Origin: Artemisia argyi
Lineage: Eukaryota; Streptophyta; Magnoliopsida; Asterales; Asteraceae
Assembly (NCBI GenBank): GCA_030686995.1
Contig: CM060696.1
Coordinates: 7,918,487 to 7,982,486 of the forward strand
Direction of reading: 5' to 3'
Length of the DNA: 64,000 nucleotides
The position numbers were made by a program, and so were the translations under genes. Positions 1 to 9,695 of the stretch are shown piece after piece; the stretch's first letter is position 1; each line of letters starts with the position of its first letter. Below the pieces are notes generated by a model. It ran no database searches. It worked only from the letters and a program-made list of their open reading frames with translations, and had not been told where the DNA came from.

Positions 1-1
1 C

Positions 2-2419
2 CATAGTGGTGAATTTGACAACCACACATTCCACAAATTATTTGCCGATAATGGGATTCAATTTCGTTTCTCATGTCCATGCACTTCTCAACAAAATGGG
101 AAATCTGAAAGGATGATCCGCACCATTAATAACATTATTCGGACATTACTGTTTCAAGCTCACCTACCACCCAATTATTGGACTGAAGCCCTTAATATGG
201 CCGTTCACTTATTAAATATTTTGCCATCACGTGCCATTAAAAATGAAATTCCATTTACCCGACTTTTTGGAACCAAACCTGATTATAGTCTCTTACGTGT
301 TTTTGGTTGTCTTTGTTATCCTCACCTTGTTACTGAACACAAACTTGGAGCCCGAGCTACACCCTCCATATTTTTGGGGCATGCCTCTAATCACCGCGGT
401 TATCGCTGCTTGGACCTAAACACAAATAAAATTATCATTTCACGCCATGTCACATTTGATGAAACAATTTTTCCTTTTGGTTCCATGACACCAAATGTAA
501 GTCCCTCGTATGATTTTTTGGATGACTCCTCGAGTGTCATCTCAAATATAATCAAAATGTCACCCACACCTTCTACCACTTCAACTAATCTACCTCACCC
601 AAACATCACAGATGAACCCAGTACCACTACAAATGACCAACCTTCACCGACCCAAACACAAACTCCCTGTATTCATATTCCACTTGAAACTAATGAAAAT
701 GATACTAGTCCAATCCATCAACTGCCCACCCCCGTTTCCGTTTCCCAAGATCCACCACCTACAAATGTTAACCCAAACCCAGTTTCGGTTCATCCCATGG
801 TCACGCGTTCTCGTGTTGGGACTACTCGCCCCACTCAGCGATTAAATCTTCATGTGTCGACTCACTCTCCATTACCAAAATCATATAATGATGCGTTTAC
901 TAATCCCAACTGGCGAAATGCTATGTCCGATGCGCACAATGCACTTATTAAGAATAAAACTTGGATTTTGGTACCTCGGCCTACGGATGTCAATATTATT
1001 CGCTGTATGTGGTTATTTCTCCATAAGTTTTTAGCTGATGGTACCCTTAGTCGCTACAAGGCTCGTCTTGTCGCGAATGGTAGTACTCAGATTGAGGGTG
1101 TAGATGTGGATGAGACCTTTAGCTCAGTTGTTAAACCAGGTACTATTCGGACGGTGCTTAGTTTGGCTCTTTCTCGACATTGCCCGGTTCATCAGCTTGA
1201 TGTCAAGAATGCCTTTTTGCATGGTGATCTGACTGAGACTGTTTACAAGCACCAGCCTCCTGGTTTTTGGGACCCAGATCATCCTGATTATGTTTGCTTA
1301 CTACAGAGATCTCTTTACGGTCTCAAGCAGGCTCCTCGGGCTTGGTTTCAGCGTTTTTCTGCTTATGTTCTTCGGGTTGGATTTACTCATAGTCGTTGTG
1401 ACACATCCTTATTTATCTATCAACAGGGGACTGATACTGCTTATTTATTACTGTATGTTGATGATATTATCCTCACAGCTTCTTCTGAGAGTTTGTTACA
1501 GCGAATTATTGCTTCTTTGCATAAGGAGTTTTCTATGACGGATTTGGGACCTCTAAATTATTTTTTGGGCATATCTGTTACACGTGATTCTACAAGGATG
1601 TTCTTATCTCAGCATAAGTATGCTACTGAGATCCTAGAGCGTGCACACATGACTGATTGTAACCCTAGTCGTACTCCTGTTGATGCTGAGTCTAAACTGG
1701 GTGATGTTGGTGATTTGGTGTCTGATCCTACCTTATATAGGAGTCTTGCGGGCTCTCTTCAGTATCTCACTTTTACTCGACCTGATATTTCCTATGCTGT
1801 TCAGCAGGTTTGTCTTCATATGCATGATCCAAGGGAGCCTCATTTTTCGGCTCTTAAACGAATTTTGCGATATGTTCGGGGTACTATAGATTATGGATTA
1901 CAGTTGTTTGCATCCTCCACTACTTCATTAGTTGCTTATTCGGATGCGGATTGGGCTGGTTGTCCTATTACTCGGCGATCTACTTCAGGTTATTGTATAT
2001 TTCTTGGCAACAATTTGTTGTCATGGTCCGCTAAGCGTCAACCAATGCTCTCTCGCTCTAGTGCTGAGGCTGAGTATCGGGGGGTTGCTAATGCAGTTGC
2101 TGAGACATGTTGGCTACGAAATCTTCTACGTGAGTTACATACTCTTTTGTCCTCTGCTACGCTTCTCTACTGTGACAATGTCAGTGCTGTTTATTTGTCT
2201 TCTAATCCGGTTCAACATCAACGGACGAAACATATTGAGATTGACATTCATTTTGTTCGGGATTTGGTAGCCGCTGGTCATGTCTGGGTTCTTCATGTGC
2301 CTTCTCGCTATCAGTATGCGGACATTTTTACTAAGGGTCTGCCTACAGCTTTGTTTGAGGAATTTCGCTCCAGTTTGAGTGTTCGGTGCCCTCCCGCTCA
2401 AACTGCGGGGGAGTGTTAG
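2..2419 (+). CDS. Copia polyprotein, C-terminal part (integrase end, RT, RNase H)
   Basis: The reading frame is open from base 2 to the TAG at 2417, so the apparent ATG at 113 is internal and the CDS is 5'-partial. The first codons hold the integrase end with TSQQNGKSER, whose Glu is the third acidic residue of the DDE triad. RT motifs follow: LDVKNAFLHGDL, SLYGLKQAPRAWF and the catalytic YVDD near nucleotide 1455. RNase H shows SDADWAGC, STSGYCIFLG and SSAEAEYR near nucleotides 1940-2080. The protein would copy the element RNA in virus-like particles and integrate the DNA. No stop or frameshift interrupts about 806 codons, so the element is fairly young. Unusual Lys in YKHQPPGF, where Met is common, hints at early decay. 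The last codons overlap the polypurine tract and the LTR start. Confidence 0.94.
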   Translation, partial: HSGEFDNHTFHKLFADNGIQFRFSCPCTSQQNGKSERMIRTINNIIRTLLFQAHLPPNYWTEALNMAVHLLNILPSRAIKNEIPFTRLFGTKPDYSLLRVFGCLCYPHLVTEHKLGARATPSIFLGHASNHRGYRCLDLNTNKIIISRHVTFDETIFPFGSMTPNVSPSYDFLDDSSSVISNIIKMSPTPSTTSTNLPHPNITDEPSTTTNDQPSPTQTQTPCIHIPLETNENDTSPIHQLPTPVSVSQDPPPTNVNPNPVSVHPMVTRSRVGTTRPTQRLNLHVSTHSPLPKSYNDAFTNPNWRNAMSDAHNALIKNKTWILVPRPTDVNIIRCMWLFLHKFLADGTLSRYKARLVANGSTQIEGVDVDETFSSVVKPGTIRTVLSLALSRHCPVHQLDVKNAFLHGDLTETVYKHQPPGFWDPDHPDYVCLLQRSLYGLKQAPRAWFQRFSAYVLRVGFTHSRCDTSLFIYQQGTDTAYLLLYVDDIILTASSESLLQRIIASLHKEFSMTDLGPLNYFLGISVTRDSTRMFLSQHKYATEILERAHMTDCNPSRTPVDAESKLGDVGDLVSDPTLYRSLAGSLQYLTFTRPDISYAVQQVCLHMHDPREPHFSALKRILRYVRGTIDYGLQLFASSTTSLVAYSDADWAGCPITRRSTSGYCIFLGNNLLSWSAKRQPMLSRSSAEAEYRGVANAVAETCWLRNLLRELHTLLSSATLLYCDNVSAVYLSSNPVQHQRTKHIEIDIHFVRDLVAAGHVWVLHVPSRYQYADIFTKGLPTALFEEFRSSLSVRCPPAQTAGEC

Positions 2420-2643
2420 TAGCTCATTTATGATATACGATTTGGTCTTTATCACTTTGTGATAATTGATTTGGTCATATCCCTATGATTAGCTGTACAT
2501 TATAAATTGATATGTAAACCTTTAATATCTTCCTTAAATAAGTCTTGTATAGTTGGCATATATAGCCACCCTTTGTAATCGTTTCTAGCAAGCAATAAAC
2601 ACAGAAAACATTCTCCTATCCTTCTTCATCTTTACATCTTACA
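2414..2643 (+). repeat. 3' LTR of the Copia element
   Basis: A purine tract (gcgggggag) directly precedes TGTTAG, and the segment ends in CTTACA, giving TGT...ACA ends over 230 bp. A polyadenylation-like aataaa lies near 2594. The right end is placed by the terminal ACA only, because the other LTR is outside the window. Confidence 0.75.
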
Positions 2644-2811
2644 CTAAGAATCACAATGAAGGTGGAAATTATTAAATTATATATAATAGTTATTCTTAGT
2701 GGGCTAAAGTGTAATTAGTCTATGATAAGGATTTAATTGTACCTAGTTAAATAGAGTTAGGGTTAGAATTAAACTATAATCGCTTAGTATGCAACACAAG
2801 CAAGGATACTA

Positions 2812-5271
2812 ATAAAGAAAAAACCCAAAGTGATTCCCTCTGTGGCGAAAATTACGAATCCCTAAAATTCGATACACTTTCTTACGATTTCATCATAAAC
2901 CCTTAATTTTTAATTCACCCTTCTCGTGGGTTGGTTAATTCTTATTGGTTTGTTTTGTTGATTGTAGGTCGGTGTGACTCTAAGATTCTTTTTTTCTATC
3001 TTGCTTTGGTTTGATTACATTAGAATATTAGGATTGTGTATTGAGATTCTAGTATCATATTTTATGCATTCTTAGGTCCTATTATTCTTGATCGTAGGTC
3101 GGTGGTTATAGTCGATTAATATATTAACAGATCCTAGGGCCTATATACGTTTATGTTTGCATGCTAAACATGGTGGTTGGTTAGACCATTGTTGCATGCT
3201 GTTTGCTATTTCTCTATTTTTTGTGGTGGTCATGGGTTAAGGAGGGATGGAAAAAGGGTTTTTTAATACGAAGAAGGACTCTAATGTGCCGAGTGTTAAT
3301 GTGAATATCGATGAACTGAATGCTACTGTTGATTTGTCGAAGGTGACTATGAGGAAACATAAGAAGCCTAAGGATGTTAATCCTAGTTCTAATCAGCCTA
3401 TACTTGCATCGTCTGGTCCTATTATTACTGAGTGGAGTGTTGATGATGGAGATATTGAATTATCTACGATTGTGGACAAGAATAATCAAGTGAATCCGGT
3501 TTCACTTGATCCTTTTGTTAATGATCCTAATGGTCCACATGGGGCTTCTAAAAAGTCTCATAGTTCTGATAAGGTTGATACGAATACACATGGGGCTGTT
3601 GGTATTGAGAAGGTTGGTGTGGATGCTTTGAAACAACCTTCTACATCGTATGTTGGTGTTACTTCTAATGAACCTTAGAATTACATGTCTAACTTTCGTA
3701 GGCTGGAGTGTAGCAAGAAATCAAACGGTGTGGATCTTTCTGTACCTATGAAAGTGGTTGAAGAGGTGAACACTAGGTTTGAGAATACTCTGTATGGGTA
3801 CTTCCTTGGCCAACAACTTGCTTTTCCTGTGGTCGAGTACTATGTACGCAATGTGTGAGCTAAGTTTGGTATACAAAACGTAATGATGAATGCAAAGGGG
3901 TTCTTTTTCTTTAAGTTTAACTCGAAGAAAGGTGTTGATGATGTTCTTGAATACGGTCCTTGGTTAATTAGAAATGTACCCTATTATTCTTAAACCATGG
4001 ACATTGAACACCAACTTGCTTAAAGAGGATTTGACCAACATCCTGATGTGGGTTAAATTCCATGATGTTCCTCTTGCTATGTTTTCTGATGATGGTCTTA
4101 GTCTTCTTGCCACATTGATTGGTACACCCAAAAGGTTAGATGCTTATACCAGCCAAATGTGCAAGGAATCATGAGGCCGTAGTAGTTTTGCTAGATGCAT
4201 GATTGAAGTGAAGTCGGATCAGGTGCTTCGGGATATCCTCACTGTTGAGATACCTTTACTTGATGGTTCGGGTTCGACTACTGAGAAGATACGGGTTGAA
4301 TACGAGTGGAAACCACCTTGTTGTGATAAGTGTAAGATCTTTGGTCATAATCTGATTGATTGTCCTAAAGTTGTTCTACCTTCTGTTCAGCCTACTAAGC
4401 CGGTTAATGATGTTTTCAAGACGGTCAATAACAAGAAGAAAGGAAAGCAAGGTGGTGCTACAACTACGGGTCAAGGAGGGTTTACTAAACCTGTTGTAGG
4501 TAAGCAATTTCAGTATCAACACAAAAAGACTCCTCCTGAACCCAAGAAAGTGGATGGCACTAAGAAGAAGCCTTCGGATGTAGCTAGTTCGAGTGGAACG
4601 AAGATTTCTACATCTAACCAGTTTGATGCTCTTAATATGGATGATACGGATGCTTTTGGTATTCCTACTAATGACACCAACAAGGATGTGAATTCTGGTC
4701 GTACAATGGAAGTTAATAAGGATGAGTCTACTAAGACATGTAATGCATCACAAGAACCCCTTGTGAGTGATTTGAAAGAGAAGGAGTCAGTTGTGGCTCC
4801 TAAAATTAGTGATTCTTCTACTTCGCCCATCTCTTCTACTAAGAGGGTTAACCGTTTTTCTAAGGTGGGAGAGATCATGGTTTCTGATTCTGAAGATGAG
4901 GTGGTTCTTAACACATTTGATGAGTCTGCCAATCTATTTGGTGGTGGACAAGAGTTTGAAGAAGATTATGATGACTATGACTATGATGACTATGCAAAGC
5001 AGGTTTATAATCTTCCAGGAATTTGGATGCTTTTAATGCCATGTACGGCACAAAGCTTCAAGGTCTTAGGAAGTAGTCTTATTTTGATATGTCTTATGTT
5101 ATCATTTGAGCAGTGGTTTGTTTTCTTGTCTAGAAATATGAAGTATCTTGCTATGTAAGCTTTTCGCCTATGTAACGGGCTGAGATATGGGATTCACCCA
5201 TATCCATTGTACTTAAATGCTTTTTGGAGTAATATATTTACCGGGTCGTTGACCTTTTACCCAAAAAAAAA
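2812..5271 (+). mobile_element. ORF1-only LINE (half-LINE) with target duplication
   Basis: The element is bounded by an 11-bp direct repeat, caaggatacta, at 2801-2811 and 5272-5282, and ends in a poly(A) tract (5263-5271). These are the marks of L1-type target-primed reverse transcription. It has a 5' UTR of about 430 bp, an ORF1 (DUF4283 plus zinc knuckle) and a 3' UTR. No endonuclease or reverse transcriptase ORF is present: ORF1 runs straight into the 3' UTR. It must have been mobilised in trans. It sits inside an older Copia LTR. Confidence 0.85.
3247..5076 (+). pseudogene. LINE ORF1: DUF4283 and CCHC zinc-knuckle protein, decayed
   Basis: ORF1 proteins of this type bind element RNA. 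The start at 3247 follows ggagg and begins MEKGFFNTKK. The DUF4283 region (about 3680-4260) shows GYFLGQQLAFPVVEYYVRN, MNAKGFFFFKF and GPWLIRN. The zinc knuckle CDKCKIFGHNLIDCP lies near 4323-4367 and an acidic tail near 4960. The gene is dead: in-frame stops TAG 3676, TGA 3856 and TGA 4172, a frameshift near 3972, and a second near 5020. Both TGA stops fall where Trp fits the context, as expected from G-to-A decay of methylated DNA. Allowing for the last frameshift, ORF1 ends with TAG at 5074-5076. Confidence 0.85.
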
Positions 5272-5538
5272 CAAGGATACTATGGAATTCTAATTCTATC
5301 GAGGATCGTACCCTAACATCTCTATAAATAGAGGTGAAGGGAAAGCTAGTTAATTCATTATTCTTGTCTAGATGTAAGCCTAATAAAGGGGGGTTCGAGG
5401 GCATATATTGTATGCATATTGTTTATGTCTTTTGTCGATTATCTTGTGATCTACAATTGTCGACTTTTCTTGTGAACTCTTTGATCAATTCCGCGCTAAA
5501 CTTTAGGTTTCTTGGAGGTTTTAATGTTTTATCCAACA

Positions 5539-6595
5539 ATGTAAAACATATTCTTGAGTAAATTACATACATTGTTCGGCGGTCTCGCCCAAAGTAACAG
5601 AATGAGTCTTTCATCAATACCAGTTACGGATTTAGTCGTAAGAAACATTGTTTGTTTTTACATTTGGTTCCACGAGTATGCAACTAATTTCACTTTTGAT
5701 CTCTCAAGTATGTCATTAATCTTATCTTTGGTCCCTAAAAATCAAGCGCGCGGAATAGAGGTGTTTGTTCGGTTGGGTTTCGTCTTGGTATCGTTAACTA
5801 GTTTAGATTATTCAGGTTTTGGCCGGCTATCAATCTAAACAAGACCTGAAAATTGAGTCACCTAATCACAACCACCCTAAAAACCAGATCTCAAATCTTG
5901 TAATAGGTTATTCGAATAATCAAATTACTTATAATACAAATTAAATTACTCAAAAAAACAGACATTTGGTTATTTAAATTGGAATATTTGAATAATCTAT
6001 CTTATATTTGGGTTACACTAAACGAGCTCCTTGTTTGTCCAGAAAACACATAAAATAATAATCATATTCAACTAAAATTGTTGTAGTAATTATCTAAAAA
6101 TTAGTTGTTGAGACTATTTTTTTAGGTAATTATGATTTCCGACTTTTTTAACCAACTAATTCACGAGGTTTGAGTGTATTGTCATACAAACACAAATCGG
6201 GTAAGGCTCTTCATTTTTTCAGATGGTTGACACGATCACATTAGGGTTGTTTCAAGACTATGGTGAAACTAGTTTTAAAATGTTCTATGTATATGATTAT
6301 TAAATATTGTTGCCGGAGGTTTTTCTGGAAGCAGTCTTTTTACCTTCGGGTAAGGGTGTGACGTCTACTTATCTTCACGATATCCCGTTACGGCAGGGTT
6401 GGGCGTTGTTGTTGTTGATAGGATTATTAAATGCAAAATAATATTTGAGAGTACGTGTATATATATATATAAAAAAAAAGTTAACTTCAATATACGAAAG
6501 TAATAACAATATCCTAAAAATACCATTCTTGTTAATATAAATGATGAAAACAATATTAAGAGATGATTTCCGTTTTTATTAAAAGATGATTTGTG
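5539..6595. other. Unassigned AT-rich DNA
   Basis: I find no coding homology here. The stretch contains only short ORFs without recognisable motifs, a short (TA) tract near 6458-6470 and homopolymers. It probably consists of decayed repeats. Confidence 0.5.
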
Positions 6596-6604
6596 AGATA
6601 AGTA

Positions 6605-7256
6605 TTTTTTTTTTTTTTTTTTCTCGAACAGATAGGCTGAAGCCCAAAAACTTTATTTATACCGGTCATCACTGCTTAAAATTGAGTAAGTGTAAGTGGG
6701 AATTACTCTATTGAAAGAAATCCGCAAAGAAGAGGCTCTTGAAGCAAGTTGGCGCAATTGTATTGCCATAGACTTCATTTTAGGGATAAACATGGACAAT
6801 AATATCACATTAATAATGCAGGGGGTTGTGCATCAGTGAATCATGCAATTGTTGACATCCATAGTGAAAGGGCATTTTGAGATGCCATTGAAAATGATCA
6901 ACAAACCAAATCTCTCTATTTTTCAAGATCTCGATTTGATTGCAAGAAACTCTTGAAAGATGTAACTCAGAAAAAGGTACGAACCACAAGCAGACGATTC
7001 CAGAATCCCAAAGTTTGAATTCGTAACCTTTCTTGTACGTATGTATATTCAACAAAACGAGTGGCCACAAATATTTCAGTTGGAAAGTATATACTCACAA
7101 CAGAGAGGAAAGGTGGCAGTTGATCTCTAACACACATGGAGAGAAGAAGCAAGGATGACAGCAAAGACAACGTTCTACGTGTCATAGCGTAATAGGAAGA
7201 CTCTCACAGAAAAACTCTCAAAGGCGGCAGTTGATCTTTACCATATAGGGAGACTA
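6605..7256 (-). mobile_element. Poly(A) retrocopy of an unidentified transcript
   Basis: On the + strand this begins with 18 T (6605-6622), the complement of a poly(A) tail. The 9-bp repeat agataagta flanks it at 6596-6604 and 7257-7265. On the minus strand an aataaa signal lies about 30 nt before the tail. These marks fit target-primed insertion of a polyadenylated RNA. Minus-strand ORFs (for example one starting MTRRTLSLLSSLLLLSMCV near 7185) match no family I recognise. It could be a processed pseudogene or the 3' end of a LINE. The segment near 7095-7130 is partly repeated near 7225-7245. Confidence 0.6.
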
Positions 7257-7265
7257 AGATAAGTA

Positions 7266-7954
7266 CTAGAAACATTAACTAATACTTCAATTTTTAGTAC
7301 ATTATCAATTTCAAAGATTGAAAAAATAATGTACTTTAGGAAAAGTGAGTATATTAATAAACAAATATTAAATTAGTAAATTTATTAGACACATGTAAAG
7401 ACATAAAATTTATATACATATGAGTTAAGATTTAGTGTTTTGAGATTATCATGTCTTTGAGTATCTCAAAAAAAATACTGTAATGGAAAAAAAAAGTGGT
7501 CATGGCAATCTTGTGAAAAGGGAAGGTTTTGCCCAATTTGACTATGTGTGATTCATACCCAGGCCAAAAGGGTGAATACCATGATTGCATAAAAAATCTA
7601 TAGTACTTTTGGTACGAAATACTTGCACAAAGAAAAATAGAAAGTATACACTTTTGGCAAGATATACACAAGTCAAAGGACTCGCTTTTACTAAATGAAT
7701 CTCAAGAACATAGATAAAATTGTCACCTTAATAAGCACTTCCAAAAGACCAAACACCTCTATAGTGCAAAAACTTTTTTATTTTCCCAATTCAGAATGGT
7801 GGAAACGTACTGAACTAGATCTTCTCTTAACCAATGGTTTGAAATCATAATGTTATGACATTTACCGGGTTAAAACCCTTTACTCCAAAATCATAATGTT
7901 TTGGATATGACATGGAGTATAGTAATAGCAGTAAAAGAAGATATCAGAAATTAC
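7266..7954. other. Unassigned AT-rich DNA beside the ankyrin fragment
   Basis: No homology is recognised. The third exon expected downstream of the reverse ankyrin fragment is absent here, so that gene copy is truncated or displaced. Confidence 0.45.
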
Positions 7955-8199
7955 CTTGAAGCAGAAATCTGTCAGCTAAATTTGGTCCTGACTTAGTTTG
8001 CAATGGAACGGCAGTTTGGACTTCCTGCTGCTCGTTGCTCAAGGGATTATCCTCATCGATTGAGACAATAGGACCTAATTGCGCAGTTGGTTGCTTCATC
8101 TGGAGAATGACACACACAATAATTACTAAAACCAAGTGTTTCAGTTAACACCGTGATCATAATTGAGAATTTATCAGACAATACCTTTGTTTCAGCCAT
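7955..8199 (-). pseudogene. Ankyrin-repeat protein gene, exons 1-2 only
   Basis: Exon 1 (8199-8185, minus) encodes MAETK and is followed by a GT donor. After an intron of about 85 bp that ends in CAG, exon 2 (8099-7955) encodes 48 residues beginning MKQPTAQLGPIVS and ending ADRFLLQ, with a phase-1 GT donor. The same leader occurs on the + strand at 40356-40583, where an ankyrin exon of the matching splice phase follows at 47754. In plants such leaders precede ankyrin/PGG-domain membrane proteins. No later exons are found to the left, so this is a fragment unless its exons are far away. The DNA upstream (8200-8340) resembles that upstream of the + strand copy. Confidence 0.68.
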
Positions 8200-8865
8200 C
8201 GATTATTATGGATTTATGAATATGACTGAATGTAAATTGAAAAGCCTTGTAAGATCTATAGTGATCATATGATCATGCATTCAACTATCATTTATAAGCA
8301 ACCTACTCTGTTTAAGTCAACGTCAATGTAGATATTAATTTAAAAGTACTTTTGGTAATCAGTTATTTTCTCTATGAGAGTGCGTTAAAAAAGGAGTACT
8401 TTTTTTGTTACTATTGACTTCAACAAAAATTGTTTTCCATGGTAGCACAGTAGTTAGAGACGAAATTCGGGTCAAGTAATTGATGAAAACGAATTTCGTT
8501 CAAAACGGCTCAAAGGTCAAATCAAAATTGTTTGTTGGTCATCACTCAAAGTTAATCCAATAAATTTCGCTTCGCTCTTTTGGTTAGGATCATTTGAACT
8601 TTCTTGGAGCACGTAAACCTCGCTTTTTCTCTAAGTTTAGACAATTAAATAACAATGTATTTATATAAGAGTTAATTACGTAAATCGTCCATGTAATTTA
8701 CACACAGTTACACATTTCGTCCATCACTCTTAAAAATTACACTTGTTATTTTTGTGATTGTTCATTTTGCATTGACTGGTCCTTTAACCAAACTAGAGTT
8801 TGTTTTGGTCGTTAAGTCCATAGGGACTAAACGGTCGTTAATCCTTCGTTAGTCCTTTTAAGTCT
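8200..8865. other. Former ankyrin promoter, then dispersed repeat
   Basis: Bases 8200-8340 read on the minus strand share motifs with 40250-40355 upstream of the second ankyrin copy (such as gacttaaacagagt), so this is probably the old promoter region. From about 8670 to 8865 phrases such as ggtcgttaagtccatag suggest a dispersed non-coding repeat that interrupts the LINE next door. Confidence 0.4.
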
Positions 8866-9695
8866 AGAATGAACCTACCCTTAATGAAAACGTTTTGTTC
8901 TTCACCAATCAGCTTCCCAATCACTTTTTTTTTACCCTTTCGGCTAAAATTTTTGCTACAATTTTATAATAACACCCAATTAAACTTATGGGTCTATAAT
9001 CACGTAATCCGATTGGATCCTGACATTTTGGTATCAAAGTGACGAAAGAAGAATTGCAACCTTTCGATATTAAACCCGCCCTCCAAAACCACTTCAGAGC
9101 TACTAACAGATTGTTTTTTATAATATCCCAAAACTTTTTAATAAAACCGAAATTGAAACCATCTGGACTGAAGCTTTTTTACTTCCACATACTTTAATCG
9201 CATTCCATACCTCATCTTCCCCGAACTCCACTTCTAACTCCTCTTTTTCGACCCTACTTAACATTGTAAACTCGTTGTTTTCCATAGTTGGGCGTGTGTG
9301 AGATGGTTCTCTATCAATATCTTTGTAGTATTCAAACACATTCTCTTTGATTTTAGCCGGTTCTTCACACCATTTCCCGTTCACCATCAACCCATTCAAT
9401 CTAGATTTTCTGTAATTTCTTTAAACATAATCGTGAAAAAACTTTGAGTTTTCATCACCTTCCATTTTCTCACAATCACGTTTATCTTTGTCAATCCATT
9501 TTCTTCTTTCCTCTTTCCATCTTGTCATTTCATCTTCGTCTAAATCTCTCACTTCTGCCACTTTTTCCCACTTTGTAGCTTCATTTTTATAATCTTCAGT
9601 GTTACTGTTGTTATTCTTATATTTATCTCTACTCTAATTCCTAAGCCCTTCTTTTACATTTTTGAGCTTATCTCTAAACTTTGAATCTTGATTTA
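8866..9695 (-). pseudogene. L1-type LINE ORF2 fragment (reverse transcriptase start)
   Basis: Read on the minus strand this gives the LINE linker and early RT: GDENSKFFHDYV near 9455, GLMVNGKWCEEPAKIKE near 9395, FGFIKKFW, then RDYRPISLIGCYYKIVAKIL and FIKGRFILD close to 8866. Stops and frameshifts are present, for example after FFHDYV and near 9150. The fragment is cut at 8866 by repeat DNA and at 9695 by an LTR-like sequence. Neither the endonuclease nor the FADD region is left. Confidence 0.82.

Larger units (their letters stand above)
1..2643 (+). mobile_element. Ty1/Copia LTR retrotransposon, 3' portion
   Basis: The window opens inside the integrase of a Copia element and runs through reverse transcriptase, RNase H and a short 3' LTR. 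Domain order integrase then RT then RNase H is the Copia order. The left part (5' LTR, gag, protease, N-terminal integrase) lies outside the window, so the target duplication cannot be tested; the five bases after the LTR are ctaag. The short LTR and protein style suggest an Ale-like lineage, which is inference. Confidence 0.93.
2670..5538 (+). repeat. Older Copia-type LTR, interrupted by a LINE
   Basis: A purine tract gaaggtggaaat at 2658-2669, typical just before plant Copia LTRs, is followed by tattaaatta (a decayed TGTTAAATTA). After removal of the inserted LINE and one copy of its target duplication the sequence is about 398 bp, holds a TATA box (ctataaataga, near 5323) and ends in ccaaca at 5538. 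This suggests that the first Copia element landed in the 3' end of another Copia element. Only one LTR is seen, so the limits are inferred. Confidence 0.45.
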
